A stretch of DNA of 64,000 nucleotides from contig NC_090725.1 in NCBI RefSeq assembly GCF_036898095.1, forward strand, positions 205,582,763 to 205,646,762. The letters run 5' to 3'. Positions within the stretch are counted from its first letter, which is position 1. Every line of letters starts with the position of its first letter. Position numbers and translations under genes: made by a program. Below the pieces are notes generated by a model. The model saw nothing but the letters and a program-made list of their open reading frames with translations. It was not told the DNA's origin and made no database searches. This document shows, in pieces, positions 22,390 to 33,112 of this stretch. The stretch comes from Palaemon carinicauda (lineage: Eukaryota > Arthropoda > Malacostraca > Decapoda > Palaemonidae).

Positions 22390-23475
22390 TCATCTCAGAT
22401 CTCTTCGCGCGTTTGATGCATAACTTCTCCAAACTCCGGTTGCATCCTTTAGCTGTGCTCTTAGCACTGGGTCTGTCACCGAAGCAAACTGGAGAGAGCC
22501 CAGTACCCTCTCCTGTTCGCGTCTTGATATCCTTTCGGAATCTAGAAGTCTCTTGACAGAACCCGCTATCGCCTTCCTTTTCTTCGCCGGGATGGAGAAA
22601 CGGTGTGACATTAGGTCCCAGTGGATTCCCAGCCACTGGAACTTTTGAGATGGAAAAAGTCGAGACTTTTTTCTGTTGATCTTGAAGCCTAGATACTCTA
22701 GGAACTGGATCACTTGACTGGAAGCTTGCAAGCATTCTGTCTCGGATGCTGCCCACACCAGCCAGTCGTCCAGGTAGGCTACTACCTGAATTCCCTTTAG
22801 GCATAATTGTTTGAGAGCTACGCTCGCAAGCTTCGTGAAAATCATTGGGGCTATATTTAGCCCGAATGGCATGGCTCTGAAGGCGTATAGTCTTCGTTGT
22901 AGCTTGAACCCTAGGTAGGGGGAGAGTCGACGGTTGATTGGAACGTGCCAATAGGCGTCTGACAAGTCTATGGAGACGGAATATGCCCTCTTGGGCAGTA
23001 AGGTCCTTATGTGTTGCAGTGTTAGCATCTTGAATTTGCAATTCACTATGAACTTGTTGAGTGGCGACAAGTCCAGAATGATTCTGAGCTTTTCCGAGTC
23101 TTTCTTGGGAACACAAAACAGCCTCCCTTGGAATTTGATGGACTTCACCTTTCGGATCACCTTTTTCTCCAACAGTTCTTGAACGTACTCCTCCAAAACG
23201 GGGGTGGAGTGTTGGAAAAACCGAAGGCACGGGGGTGGAGTGCTGTACCAGCTCCAGCCCAGTCCATTCTTGAGTAGGCTTTGGGCCCAGGGATCGAAGG
23301 TCCAGCGATCCCAAAATTTCATCAGTCTCCCTCCTACCGGTATCGTTTCACTTGGACTGCCGTCCTGAGGTCTTGCCTCCCTGACCGCGACCACCTCTGA
23401 ATCCCCTTCCCCTTGAGGGGCGCCTAGACGAGCCTCTGGCTGCTCCTCTGTGTCGACACGGCCTGGGGTACCCAC
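22390..23475 (-). CDS. DIRS reverse transcriptase (upstream part of the RT-RH frame, ends in an in-frame TGA)
   Basis: RNA-dependent DNA polymerase of the element. The open frame begins at a GTG (23,475) inside the gag 3' end; the first ATG is at 23,322 (GGRLMKFWDRW). Motifs, numbered from 23,475: fingers LFCVPKKDSEKLRIILDLSP (119-138), motif A SIDLSDAYWHVP with D170, motif B MPFGLNIAP (202-210), motif C VAYLDDWLVW with D236 and D237, then LGFKINRKKS and WLGIHW. The catalytic triad is intact. The frame overlaps gag by 52 nt in the -1 phase, so synthesis by -1 frameshift from gag is possible. It stops at TGA 22,390-22,392, while the same phase stays open into RNase H, so this looks like a single premature stop. 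Confidence 0.92.
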   Translation of the reverse strand: MGTPGRVDTEEQPEARLGAPQGEGDSEVVAVREARPQDGSPSETIPVGGRLMKFWDRWTFDPWAQSLLKNGLGWSWYSTPPPCLRFFQHSTPVLEEYVQELLEKKVIRKVKSIKFQGRLFCVPKKDSEKLRIILDLSPLNKFIVNCKFKMLTLQHIRTLLPKRAYSVSIDLSDAYWHVPINRRLSPYLGFKLQRRLYAFRAMPFGLNIAPMIFTKLASVALKQLCLKGIQVVAYLDDWLVWAASETECLQASSQVIQFLEYLGFKINRKKSRLFPSQKFQWLGIHWDLMSHRFSIPAKKRKAIAGSVKRLLDSERISRREQERVLGSLQFASVTDPVLRAQLKDATGVWRSYASNARRDLR

Positions 23476-25313
23476 TGGAATGTGGTCGGGGTTTGTACCA
23501 CCATCTGGGGCACTGAAGGCAATGGCAATTGCAGTTGCTGTTGCTGTTTAAGAGGCTTGGCTGGCCGAGACGGTAGCCTAGTCCTCATAGTCTTCCTCTT
23601 CGGTTGAGGACCCTCATCCGGGGAAGACTTTCTTTTGATAGCCAGGCCCCACTTCTGGAGAAGGTTTCTATTCTCCGTGGCGGCCTTATCAACAACTTCT
23701 TTGACCAATTCGCTAGGGAAAAGGTCTCTGCCCCAAATGTTGGAGGAGATTAGTTTCCTTGGCTCGTGCCTCACCGTAGCCGAGGTGAACACGAACTCCC
23801 TACAAGCTCTCCTCGCCCTGACGAAGCTATAAAGATCCTTCGTCACTGTGGCCAGATGAGTCTTGGCCACTACCATGAACATTTCATGGACCTTGGGGTC
23901 ACTTGCCATCGTCTCAAGAGTAGTCTGAAGAGACAATGAGGCAGCCAGTCTTTCTTTTGTCTCGAGCTCTCTCCGCAAAAGAAAGTCAGACAGTTTAGGG
24001 AGGTCCTCGCTGAACTGACGTCCGGCAATATCAGCCTCCAACTTCCCAACTGAGAAGGTAAGATGGGCGTCCTTCCAGTCTTTGTGGTCCATAGGCAGGG
24101 CCAGCGACAAGGGTTTACACTCCTCCAGGGAGGGGCAAGGCTTGCCGGCCTCGACTGCTTTTAGTACAGCCGCAAACCCTTTCTGTAAAAAGGGGAAGGC
24201 TCTAGCAGGAGAGGACACAAAGGAAGGGAGCTTCTTACTCAATGCAGCTACCTTTGAGTTCGTGAAGCCCCTCTCTTTCATCGAGGATGAAAGCAAAGCT
24301 TGAGCCTTAGCATGGTCCATCACTATGACCTCCTTCGGCTCTGTCTCCTCCTTTGAAGCTGGTTCCTTCCTCAGCCGGACATAACAGTCCGGATATGACC
24401 CGTTGCTGGGCCAGAATTCCACCTCCTCTAGGGGAACTGAACCCAACTTATCCGAGATGACGATCTTTCCAGTCGTCATCGGCATGTGCTCAGCATACCT
24501 CCATGGGTTACCATCTGAGCACAAGGGAAGGTCTTTCACATTGAGCCTTTTCTGGGGCCCATGTGATGCTGCAAGCCTCTGCATCTGCAGTTCCATTGCA
24601 GCCGCCTTCTCCTGATTCTCCTTCTGCATTTGTTGGATCATTCCAACAATGGAGGAGAGGGACTGTCCCAGCTCTACTGGGAGGGCGGACGATGTTGAGG
24701 GAATAGGCTCCGGGATCTGAACCGGAGTAGCCGACACCTCGTCGGCCTCTTCCTCTACAATGTCTGGGGCTTGAACTTCATCCTGGCCTCCTGCCAGGAG
24801 GTCTTCCTCCAGACGCTCGTCCACGTCAGACATCCTGTCATCCAACTGGATGTCTTGCAAAGCGACCGCATCTTCAGCATCCACCTGGATCTGAACTTGA
24901 GGGATCTCCTCTTGAGGCTGGGGAATCACTGCATCAGCTGATGCCCTAGGGAAAAGATACGCCCTCATCTTCTCACTTGGAAGATAAGGTCCAGAGGTGT
25001 TCTTCTGGAAGCCCCTTACCCAGGTACGAAGCTTCTCCCTTGCAATATCCCTTGATTCCGCCGTCCTAGGGAAATCAAAGGCCTCAGTAATCAGGTTAGT
25101 GCACACGGTACATACCTGAGGGTCCCAATACTGGAGATCACCCTTGGAGACAGCGCATGCTGCGTGCCTCCTACAAAACTCATGTCCGCAGAGGTTCTTA
25201 CTGCGGACGTTGCAGAAAACACTTCCGCACTTCGGAGGGTCCTCCTGTAAAGAGAAGAAATTTCCATGAGTATCAAGTGAACTATGTATCACTGGATATG
25301 CACAGTTTAGCAT
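23424..25313 (-). CDS. DIRS gag-like protein
   Basis: 629-codon frame from ATG 25,313. Residues 29-71 are Cys/His-rich (C29, C34, C42, H44, C47, H50, C53, C68, C71), a likely zinc-binding module like those at the N-terminus of DIRS gag proteins. An acidic stretch follows at about 140-200, then a short predicted coiled coil (MIQQMQKENQEKAAAMELQM, about 225-245). The C-terminus has a bipartite basic signal (KRKSSPDEGPQPKRK) and a glutamine-rich run. The expected role is packaging the element RNA and, via the basic signal, nuclear entry. The ATG may not be the true start: TTTCTTCTCTTTACAG lies just before codon 24 (GAG at 25,244) and looks like a 3' splice site, so residues 1-23 may be intronic. 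It overlaps the RT frame at its end. Confidence 0.85.
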   Translation of the reverse strand: MLNCAYPVIHSSLDTHGNFFSLQEDPPKCGSVFCNVRSKNLCGHEFCRRHAACAVSKGDLQYWDPQVCTVCTNLITEAFDFPRTAESRDIAREKLRTWVRGFQKNTSGPYLPSEKMRAYLFPRASADAVIPQPQEEIPQVQIQVDAEDAVALQDIQLDDRMSDVDERLEEDLLAGGQDEVQAPDIVEEEADEVSATPVQIPEPIPSTSSALPVELGQSLSSIVGMIQQMQKENQEKAAAMELQMQRLAASHGPQKRLNVKDLPLCSDGNPWRYAEHMPMTTGKIVISDKLGSVPLEEVEFWPSNGSYPDCYVRLRKEPASKEETEPKEVIVMDHAKAQALLSSSMKERGFTNSKVAALSKKLPSFVSSPARAFPFLQKGFAAVLKAVEAGKPCPSLEECKPLSLALPMDHKDWKDAHLTFSVGKLEADIAGRQFSEDLPKLSDFLLRRELETKERLAASLSLQTTLETMASDPKVHEMFMVVAKTHLATVTKDLYSFVRARRACREFVFTSATVRHEPRKLISSNIWGRDLFPSELVKEVVDKAATENRNLLQKWGLAIKRKSSPDEGPQPKRKTMRTRLPSRPAKPLKQQQQLQLPLPSVPQMVVQTPTTFQWVPQAVSTQRSSQRLV

Positions 25314-27109
25314 AACAATTCAGAAAGGAAGACACACACTTGTGTTTCCTTCACAACCAATTGTTGCCGCCTTCCAGATTATAAAATCGTATGGTTAATC
25401 TCTTCTAGAATAACCAATGAAAAGTTTCCAGAGGAAACAGGTGTAGCTCACACCTAAGCAATGATTTTAAAATCCTGGATAATAGACAAGAAAGAACTCA
25501 CTTTCTTATCTGTAAGGCAACAGCAAAGGGCTGTGCAAGACAACACAAAAGTGTTAGAACACACAGTGCTGTACCAAAACTTATACTATAGTTTTCCTCT
25601 TACAGTATATGTTATACTGAAGAATACTGGTACAGTATAGAAGGTTATGTGCCAGCCGGCACTTGCCGGCCGGCACACACCAAAACTAGCTTTAAAGTAT
25701 ACTACTTAACAGCTATAAGGCGGCAGAACGCTGGTCCAAATGCATGTGCCGGCCGGCAACAGCCAATATCGGCTACACAAGGTAGCACCCGGCTGCCGGC
25801 CACTGCTCCTGGCGACCGGCAGACAAGGGCTGACATTAGCCGGCCGGCAAAGGTAAACAACCGATGCCAGCCAGCAGCAAAAGAACCAGAGGACTACGAC
25901 TGCCCGGCTGCCGGCCTCATAGGCTGGCAGCCGGGTCGGGTACAGCACTAGAAGAAAACAGAATGGATGCCGGGATAAGAGCGTAAACTACCTCCAAGCC
26001 CGGCAATCCGAAAGAGTGCATATAAGGAAGGGGAGAATCTAATTCAGGCTTCCTGACCAATGCCGTCTGGCTCACAGGCAGGCATGGATGAGGGACCAAG
26101 GGAGGTCCGGGCAGCACTCAAAGCAGAAGACCTTTGCCGGCCGGCAGACTCTGCCGGCCGGCAAAGGACTGAGTCAATTCCACATCCTAACCTATCCTAG
26201 GTCCAGATGTAGAATGGCGTACAGTACTGTAATGGCTAGGCCATTACGGAGATAGAGGGGGAAGGGACAAAAGAGGGTCCTACCAACCTTGCTTTAGTGA
26301 AGGATCACCCGCAGCCAAGAAAACTCATCTTAGCCTAAGGGAGATCCAAGGAGGGAGGCCAGCAATACTTGCCAGCTCCCAAAGAACCAAAGCAAGGAAG
26401 GTGTTGCTACTCCCAGGGAAAGGATCTTATCCTCCCACCGAGAACAGCAACAAGGACTAGTCTGCTAGATCACAAAAGAAGGAATCATCTAAGGAAGCTA
26501 AGCCTCCTATGTCTGTGTCAGGCCAGCGAGGGAGACTCTACCCCAAGCCAGACAAACACAGACTCAGACTAAAAACTCTGTTGTTCTGTCCCTCTCTGAA
26601 ACCAGACTTACTGGAACAGGAAGGTACAGTAACACCCCAGTATAGTTTTATCGAAAGTTAATTCAGATAAACCACTTAGGGATAAGCCCAAGGCTTAAAC
26701 AGAGGGAAAGGGATTGCATACCTTCTCCGAAGAAAAGAAAGCAACCGGGGAGTATGAGAAAGTATACTAAGGCTCCATAAGCAACTTAGCCTAGCCACCA
26801 AGAGAATCGATTACCTAAATCACCGAAACTCACTCGTATACTATCTTGGAAATATTCAACATAATCTTAAATGTATAAAAAACAGCCTAAAGCTTCAATA
26901 AAATTTTAATACACTCGGAAAACCAAAATCATGCAGGAAGTACTAGGACCAAACGACTAGGCTACATGGCCTAGCGTAGGCCAGAGTTGGCAAATACTTC
27001 GCCAAAATAATACTAAAGCACGAAAGGAAATCCTATGTAACGCTAAATAGCTAAAATTTATCAAAGCAAAACAACCGGGAATGTCGCTCTGGCTAACTAA
27101 AACTCATAC
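25245..27109 (-). other. Possible spliceosomal intron in the DIRS 5' region
   Basis: On the minus strand a donor-like TAG/GTATGAG lies at 27,112-27,103 and a strong acceptor TTCTTCTCTTTACAG ends at 25,245. A short ATG-led frame starting at 27,130 (MDAVAR) would join gag at EDPPKCG in phase, except that its last exon codon reads TAG. A C-to-T change from CAG at the exon edge would explain that. Another donor-like GAGAAG/GTATGC occurs near 26,730. Inference only. Confidence 0.3.
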
Positions 27110-27336
27110 CTAGCGAGCGACAGCGTCCATGACGCCTCCGGTAGGCTACGGCTCTTGTAACAAAGATTAATCCTATTAATCACTTAAAAATTTACCAAGA
27201 GCCTACATTTATACATAAAAGAAATGGTACTCAACTTATCAGAGGTCGACGAAGTTGGAGAAGCCATGAAAAGCTGAATAAATCCAAGATTTGCGAGAAA
27301 CACAGGAAAAAACACCGAGTTGTTAAGCTACGCAAA
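25314..27336 (-). other. DIRS 5' leader region
   Basis: About 2 kb between the 5' inverted repeat and gag, with no long frame. It holds a cluster of GCCGGC palindromes (25,650-26,165) and two splice-donor-like sites. It is GC-richer than the surrounding host DNA. Confidence 0.75.
25648..26165. repeat. Cluster of GCCGGC / GCCGGCCGGCA motifs in the DIRS leader
   Basis: Recurrent motifs near 25,651, 25,667, 25,748, 25,792, 25,838, 25,912, 26,136 and 26,152 (GCCGGCCGGCA and variants such as GGCTGCCGGCC). Spacing is irregular, so it is not a simple tandem repeat. Several pairs are mutually inverted and could fold. Confidence 0.7.
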
Positions 27337-27667
27337 AAGGAATACAGATGGCGCCAGGATTGGCGCCAGGCACGCTTACGAAACTGGAGAAGAGGGAGCC
27401 TTGGAAGCGGCTCCCCCTTTTTCTTTCCTGTTTTCGTTTCTTGCCAATTGACCCCTCGATGTGTTATCTCTTGTTTGGGGTGCAGATTGCCATATGGCGT
27501 GTCAAGAATACGTCCTCTGATATGTCGCGATATCCCTTTCATTAGGGATATTCGCTCCAGGAGTTAGAATTCTGGGTACCTTAAGGTAAATTCTCTGGGA
27601 ATATCACCGTAGTTGTAATATACCCTAGGAAGCTACCCTATAGGAACTTCCATCAGGACGACATGGC
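27337..27667. repeat. DIRS 5' inverted terminal repeat
   Basis: Inverse of 19,089-19,417. On the minus strand it begins GCCATGTCGTCCTGATGG, after the outer TTTGGGCTCAA terminus (27,668-27,678). Confidence 0.9.
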
Positions 27668-27674
27668 TTGAGCC

Positions 27675-27678
<4 letters not shown>

Positions 27679-27730
<52 letters not shown>

Positions 27731-27733
27731 AAT

Positions 27734-27811
<78 letters not shown>
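27679..27811. repeat. (AT)n(TG)n tract, right flank of the DIRS-like insertion
   Basis: (TA)n with AAATATA variants, ending in (TG)n and GGAAACTCCATATCC. Its unit 1 counterpart lacks the (TG)n part. Confidence 0.95.
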
Positions 27812-27812
<1 letters not shown>

Positions 27813-27900
27813 GAAACTCCATATCCTACCCAATACCTAATTTTTTTTCTTTTTTTAAGTCTGTATTCTATGTGTATTTGATTTTACTAAAGCCAGCGAA

Positions 27901-27904
<4 letters not shown>

Positions 27905-27964
<60 letters not shown>
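27905..27964. repeat. (CT)n microsatellite, unit 2
   Basis: Positional counterpart of 7,082-7,141. Confidence 0.95.
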
Positions 27965-27967
<3 letters not shown>

Positions 27968-28462
27968 CCCTGCTATGTCTCTACCACGTTTAATCACACA
28001 GTCTTCATTTATTTCCGCCTTGTACCGTATCGCTGAGACGTCCAATGGAGTCAATGAAAGACTTCTTAATGGTGTTCCGGAGGCAGGAAGTGGGTGGTTA
28101 CCCCTTCCCTCCCTACTTCCTACACTTCGGTCCCTTATCCACTCCTTAGACCTGTCTGGTGAAGGACTTTGTATATTGTGTTCTCCTGGGGTTTGAGTCA
28201 TAAATTGCCAGTCGTTGATTTACTTGAAACAAAATGCTAGTTCTTCGTGACCCATGAATATTTTATTCTTTTCTTTTCTATCACCCGTTATGCTGAATCA
28301 AATTGCATTGGTGGCGTGATTCATGATAAGTAAATTTGGAAATCAAATCGCCTGAAATTACATATAAAAATCAGGTTATATATCAGTTTAGTGAGATCTC
28401 TGTTACAATATAAACATGAGTCATGGTATGGCAATAAAATATTATCCGACAAATTTTGTAGG

Positions 28463-28800
28463 TTTGAGAACAAAGCCCTCAGAAGAATATTGGGAATTAA
28501 ATGGCAGGACACGATTTGGAAAATAAACCATTAGAGATATTACTGGAGTGTCTTTTGTGGATGTTAGTTCATGGTGAGGAGAAGATGAGATTGGGCATAA
28601 TCTTCTCACTCCCCAAGAGAGATTAGTTCACCAAACTTTTAACTAGGCTCCACAAGGTGCCAAAAGAATTGGAAGCCCCAGGCCTACATGGCTGAGGACT
28701 ATGAAGCGTGAAGTAGTAGATGATGAATGGAGAAGTATTAATTTAGATGCTCAGGATATAGACGACTGGCAATATCTACCCGAGTCCCTATGCGTCAATA
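28463..28800 (+). pseudogene. C-terminal relic of a non-LTR retrotransposon ORF2 (copy 2)
   Basis: Duplicate of 7,636-7,965 within the array. It reads FENKALRRILGIKWQDTI, then frames with GHNLLTPQERL, a GRPRPTWL-like segment that is deleted in copy 1, and a final DDWQYLPESLCVN. Frameshifts and stops show it is dead. It predates the duplication because both units carry it at the same place. Confidence 0.6.
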
Positions 28801-30763
28801 TTAAAAGTACATATTGTTACTGCTCTTGATACCCAATATACTGTCAAATGATACGCAGTCAGTGACAAACCTCATTTCTACGTGGATTTCCTGACTGTAG
28901 ATGAGCGTCCAACCTCACTTTTCTCACTCAAACGTCATTGTTTCAGTTCAGACATGTTGTGTTAATTGCTGATGAAGGATTAGAGCTTTCGTTACCCTTG
29001 GCCATACATTTAACACTAGCAATACCTCCACAACGCCTTAGACGTCGTTTGACATCCGAGCAATTGGGTAGAAGCATTAGAATACATGTACTGAAATATG
29101 TATTTTCACAAGGTTGCGTTGGCAATGCACTTACCGTAGCATTGTTAACAGGACGTAGAATTATCATAAGGCTTTTGGTATGACAGCATACCGTCATGGG
29201 GTGGTCATCAGAGGTCGACTACACAACGAAAAGAACACTTAGTCACAGATCAGGCACAACGCCATCGCTTTTGAACTGCTACGTTCTTGTGAAATGACCT
29301 CCTGAATGCCTCAGGTGTGAATATATCCACCAGACATTTCCAAATTTTGCAAAGCTTTAGTAAAGCACAGTTGAAAATTGTGATTATAAAGTTCGTTTCC
29401 TCTTTTTAATTATAATATTGGGAAATTCCGATTTTTTTTTAATATTCAATTGCTAATAGTTGTCTGTTTCTCTTAATTTATGTAAATTTAAATAACACAT
29501 AAACTTGTATAATCATACAAGGCATGTTTTAGATAGCATTGAGCTTTGACAGATTCGCATCCTTTGGACTTCCCTAAAATTTTAAGAACTCTCCAAAGTC
29601 TGAAGTTTTCTTAAAATACCAGGGAAATCTATAAGCCTGGTAAGAACTGGAAATTTGTACTCAAAATAATTGTTTCACATTATTCATATCGCACTTCTCC
29701 AGATTAATAGGTATGTAATTAGTTTTATCTTTAGCCCCACTGGTCAAAGACATTAAAAGTGTGATGTGATTGAAAATGGAGGTGCATTATTGAGACCATT
29801 TTGCTTTTGCCATGAGATCTTTTCTGAGATAAACATTTTTACAATGCTTAGTTTTCCCCCTCAAACGGTATGCCTCGGTGACTGATATAATTCATTACAA
29901 AATACGAAGAATATCAAGCGGTAATGCGTAATAAAATCATCATTCTTTTAAAGAGAATTAGGGGATATAGTTCTTTCTTATATCTGCATGTTTTAGACTC
30001 CAATTAAAAACGCCTTTTTCATTCAGGCAAGCTCACAAAAGCTTGATATGATACAAGAGAACGTGGCATTTTTAGTGTAAAAAAAATATAAACTTTTGGT
30101 ATGCAAATGAGATGATTTTCTCCGAAAAGACTGTGAGTTTGTGAATATATGATTGCTGATTCTACTGTGTCGTGAATTCACTATTTTGCATGATTTGATT
30201 CCGACGGTTATTTTTGCATAGTGTGATTTATGTTGATTTTACACTGATGCCTTGTATCTGTTGTTTTCCCTTGCTTGTATTTTATCTTCTGCAGTATTTT
30301 ATTCAAGTGAGACTTTAGGAAAATCCATTGCCTAAGTTTCTGGGCCTTTTAAATTGCTTTGTTTATTTTCATTCTTAGGACGGGTTACAATTATGCTTAT
30401 ATTTGTAACGCTAAACTTACGTGGATTCAAGTATTTTCCTATTTTCACTTGATATCCTACAATGTAGAGTGCTGAAATACAAATTGTTTCTTTATTTCTT
30501 ATGGAATATATCTTTATTCATCGCAGTAATTTTACAACGTGTGTCTTAGAAAATAACACGTTTACTTTTGCATACGTATTAAAAGGCGATATGATAAACA
30601 AGTTAAACACGATTTTTGACCCCTGAACAATATTGCTGCTGTGGTTCTTTCTCTTTTGCGTTGAGGAAACAAACACTGGTAGGTATAATTGAATGAACTG
30701 AAGATTTCGCTTGTTATTTGTTTGATTTTTTTATCCCTGTTTCCTTAGTAATAAAGACGTAAG

Positions 30764-30766
<3 letters not shown>

Positions 30767-30846
<80 letters not shown>
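30767..30846. repeat. (CT)n microsatellite in C3
   Basis: Uninterrupted CT repeat. Confidence 0.95.
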
Positions 30847-30849
<3 letters not shown>

Positions 30850-31988
30850 GAAAAATTTTTATGTGTCGTTTATGTATGTTTTCGTTATTTAGCTTGCCAT
30901 CCGTGACACAGGCATCCACTTCCCTTTTTTTGTTTTCTCATATACGTTTGTTTTTCCTGGGTTCAATTTCACTTCGTCTCTGGTATTTACTCTTTCATCT
31001 GCATCAGTGTTTTTTGTTTTTCATGTATTTACTCTCCCAAAGGTATAGAATTTATTTTGTTTATACCTGTCTCTGCTTGCTTTTGTAACCTTTGAGAAGT
31101 ATTTGAGTATTTGTTTGCGTCAGTAGCGTGTGTATGTGCTTTTTTTTGTGTAGCTTGTATGTGTTTCTTTAATGACAGGCTGCTATGTTATTTTTTTCTA
31201 TTTTCAACAGAATTTATTTGTGCTTGTACGAGTTTTTGAGTTGGTTGGTAATCACTCAGCTGAAAAGCCACTATTCCGAATTTTCCTTTATTATGCTAGA
31301 AATATAGGTACACACAATAAGAATAATTGGCATGCTTACTACGCCATATTTTATGCAAAATATATGCTTATTATACCCCTATTCTGTTTTGTAGTGTAAT
31401 TTTTTATCTGGTATGACAACAGTTTATTGTAGTTTTTTGGAAAATGCTTTATTACTTTTTTTTAGTTTTGTTATAGTCATATCAACTACTAACTAGGAAT
31501 TAAACCTTGCAAATGGCCTGAAATTGATTTTGCAAAATAATAGTTGCTTTGCAAAATCCCTAAGGATGGTCTTTCATTAAATTCTATTATTAATGGATTT
31601 TATCAGGAACGTATCTAGAAAGACCAAAGACAAAGTAGCTCACACGCTTTTCTCCTAACTCATCTTGCATCTACTAATACAAAATATTTAAATTATTATA
31701 TTTCGATCGTCCTTCCTCTTCTAAACAATTTATCTTCCTATCTCTTTCTTTTTTATTCGTTTTTTATCCTCTTGTTATTTCCTTACATATCTCCTATTTC
31801 ACCTTAATCAGTCAATTCCTCCAGATCGGTTTCGCAGATGACAGCGGTCTTTTTAAAGTTTCCTTTATGAATAAATGAAAATATACTAATTTATATAATG
31901 CGACTGGCAAAGACAGTTCACAAAAAAACAGATGATACACCAATTAAACGATTGATTAATTGATTTAAAGTTAAAAGAAACCGTAATT

Positions 31989-32192
31989 CTATAATTGCTG
32001 TGAAAGCGTAGATACATACAGTAGGTTTCCTGTCGACAAGTCAAACCGAAAAGGGATTAGATAAAGATTCATTTGCCTGTATCCAAATTGCTTGTTGCTG
32101 TTGTGATTGCATACAACCGGAATTGGTTTTCCCAAGGGCGTCATTTTCCTCTGGGATAGAACGTAGTGGTCGTGTCCTGCAAAGCACGACAT
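31989..32192 (-). other. Conserved patch with 67-codon minus frame (copy C3)
   Basis: Third copy of the patch at 11,189 and 14,756; the frame is slightly shorter. Not recognised. Confidence 0.2.
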
Positions 32193-32997
32193 CAGATTTC
32201 AAAGCCCCCAGAGATATTTGCTCTGTTTTGTCACTTGGACTCGTCGAATGCCATGATTTTTTCTTTGTTTCTTTTGTGGTTTGTGTTCATTGTTTTATTT
32301 TAGTTCTCTTTACAAAAATTCTAGTCTTCGCTGCAAAAGGGATTCTTTGTTCATTATTATAATTAAAATTAATCCTTCTTTTATCCTTATCACTCTCCCT
32401 CTAGTTATTTGCTTGACGCAGCAATATCTTCTCTATTTCTCTCTCCATCTCTTTATTATTGTCTGTTAAACGTTGGGTACAATCTAGGTACACGTAAGTC
32501 CTTGAATTGCGCTCTTAGATCTTTTCATATTCATCATTTAATAGAAATTTGTGAGCCATTATATCAAACATAATTAAGAGGAAAATGTAATGGCTTTGTT
32601 CACCGTTTCCCTGATTTTCTCATTCGAGATTGATATGAAAATGTGACCTTCACCCTAGGAATTTTAAGCAATTAAGTCATAGGATAACGTTTTATCCGCT
32701 CATTCCCAGAAGACATGAGAGAAGAGTGAACTATTTTTTCATTTAGAAATATTTCACTTTGGAAATTTGTTTCTTATTGGGTAAAGGATAAGTTAGTACA
32801 TTAATACATATTCAAGCAGCTTTTCTAATTATAGTCCTTCTGAAAAGCTGGACCAATATTTGATAAGGGAAACAATTTTCGTGAGATAAACAAGATATGC
32901 AAATGCCAGTGCATCATTTCATGAGGATGAGGTTGGTACCACTGCACCTCTCAGTATGGGATCATCTTCGTCCAACCCCACCGGCAATGAGTAGACA

Positions 32998-33034
32998 TTA
33001 TATATATACAGTATATATATACATATATATACAC

Positions 33035-33110
<76 letters not shown>

Positions 33111-33112
33111 TA
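32998..33112. repeat. (AT)n microsatellite
   Basis: Compound (TA)n with TACAGTATATATACATA variants at the left. Confidence 0.95.

Larger units (their letters stand above)
19043..27678 (-). mobile_element. DIRS1-like tyrosine-recombinase retrotransposon, structurally complete
   Basis: An 8.64-kb element read on the minus strand: 5' inverted terminal repeat (27,337-27,667), long leader, gag (25,313 to 23,424), RT-RNase H-methyltransferase-like frame (23,475 to 21,508), tyrosine recombinase (ending 20,546), 3' noncoding region, internal complementary region (19,496-19,590) and 3' inverted terminal repeat (19,089-19,417) with a 46-bp terminal extension (19,043-19,088). Inverted repeats plus an internal region complementary to both ends define DIRS1-like elements. 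PAT/Ngaro-type elements have split direct repeats instead. There is no LTR and no DDE integrase. It lies inside an (AT)n tract, so a target-site duplication cannot be judged; DIRS elements are known not to make one. One in-frame TGA (22,390-22,392) is the only obvious lesion. Confidence 0.93.

Noticed and set aside
21764..23314. N-terminal 517 codons of the 922-codon frame as a distinct protein
   Set aside because: This stretch overlaps the RT and RNase H coding sequence in another phase and has low-complexity composition with no domain. Only the recombinase part is supported, though extreme openness of the shadow frame is noted.
18979..27811. Target-site duplication flanking the DIRS element
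   Set aside because: Both flanks are (AT)n, so any short duplication is indistinguishable. DIRS elements are also not expected to create one.
28938..29183. 81-codon plus frame and 84-codon minus frame as genes
   Set aside because: Both strands are open over the same DNA, no family is recognised, and the unit 1 copy carries an in-frame stop (TAAGGTCG at about 8,399) on the plus strand.
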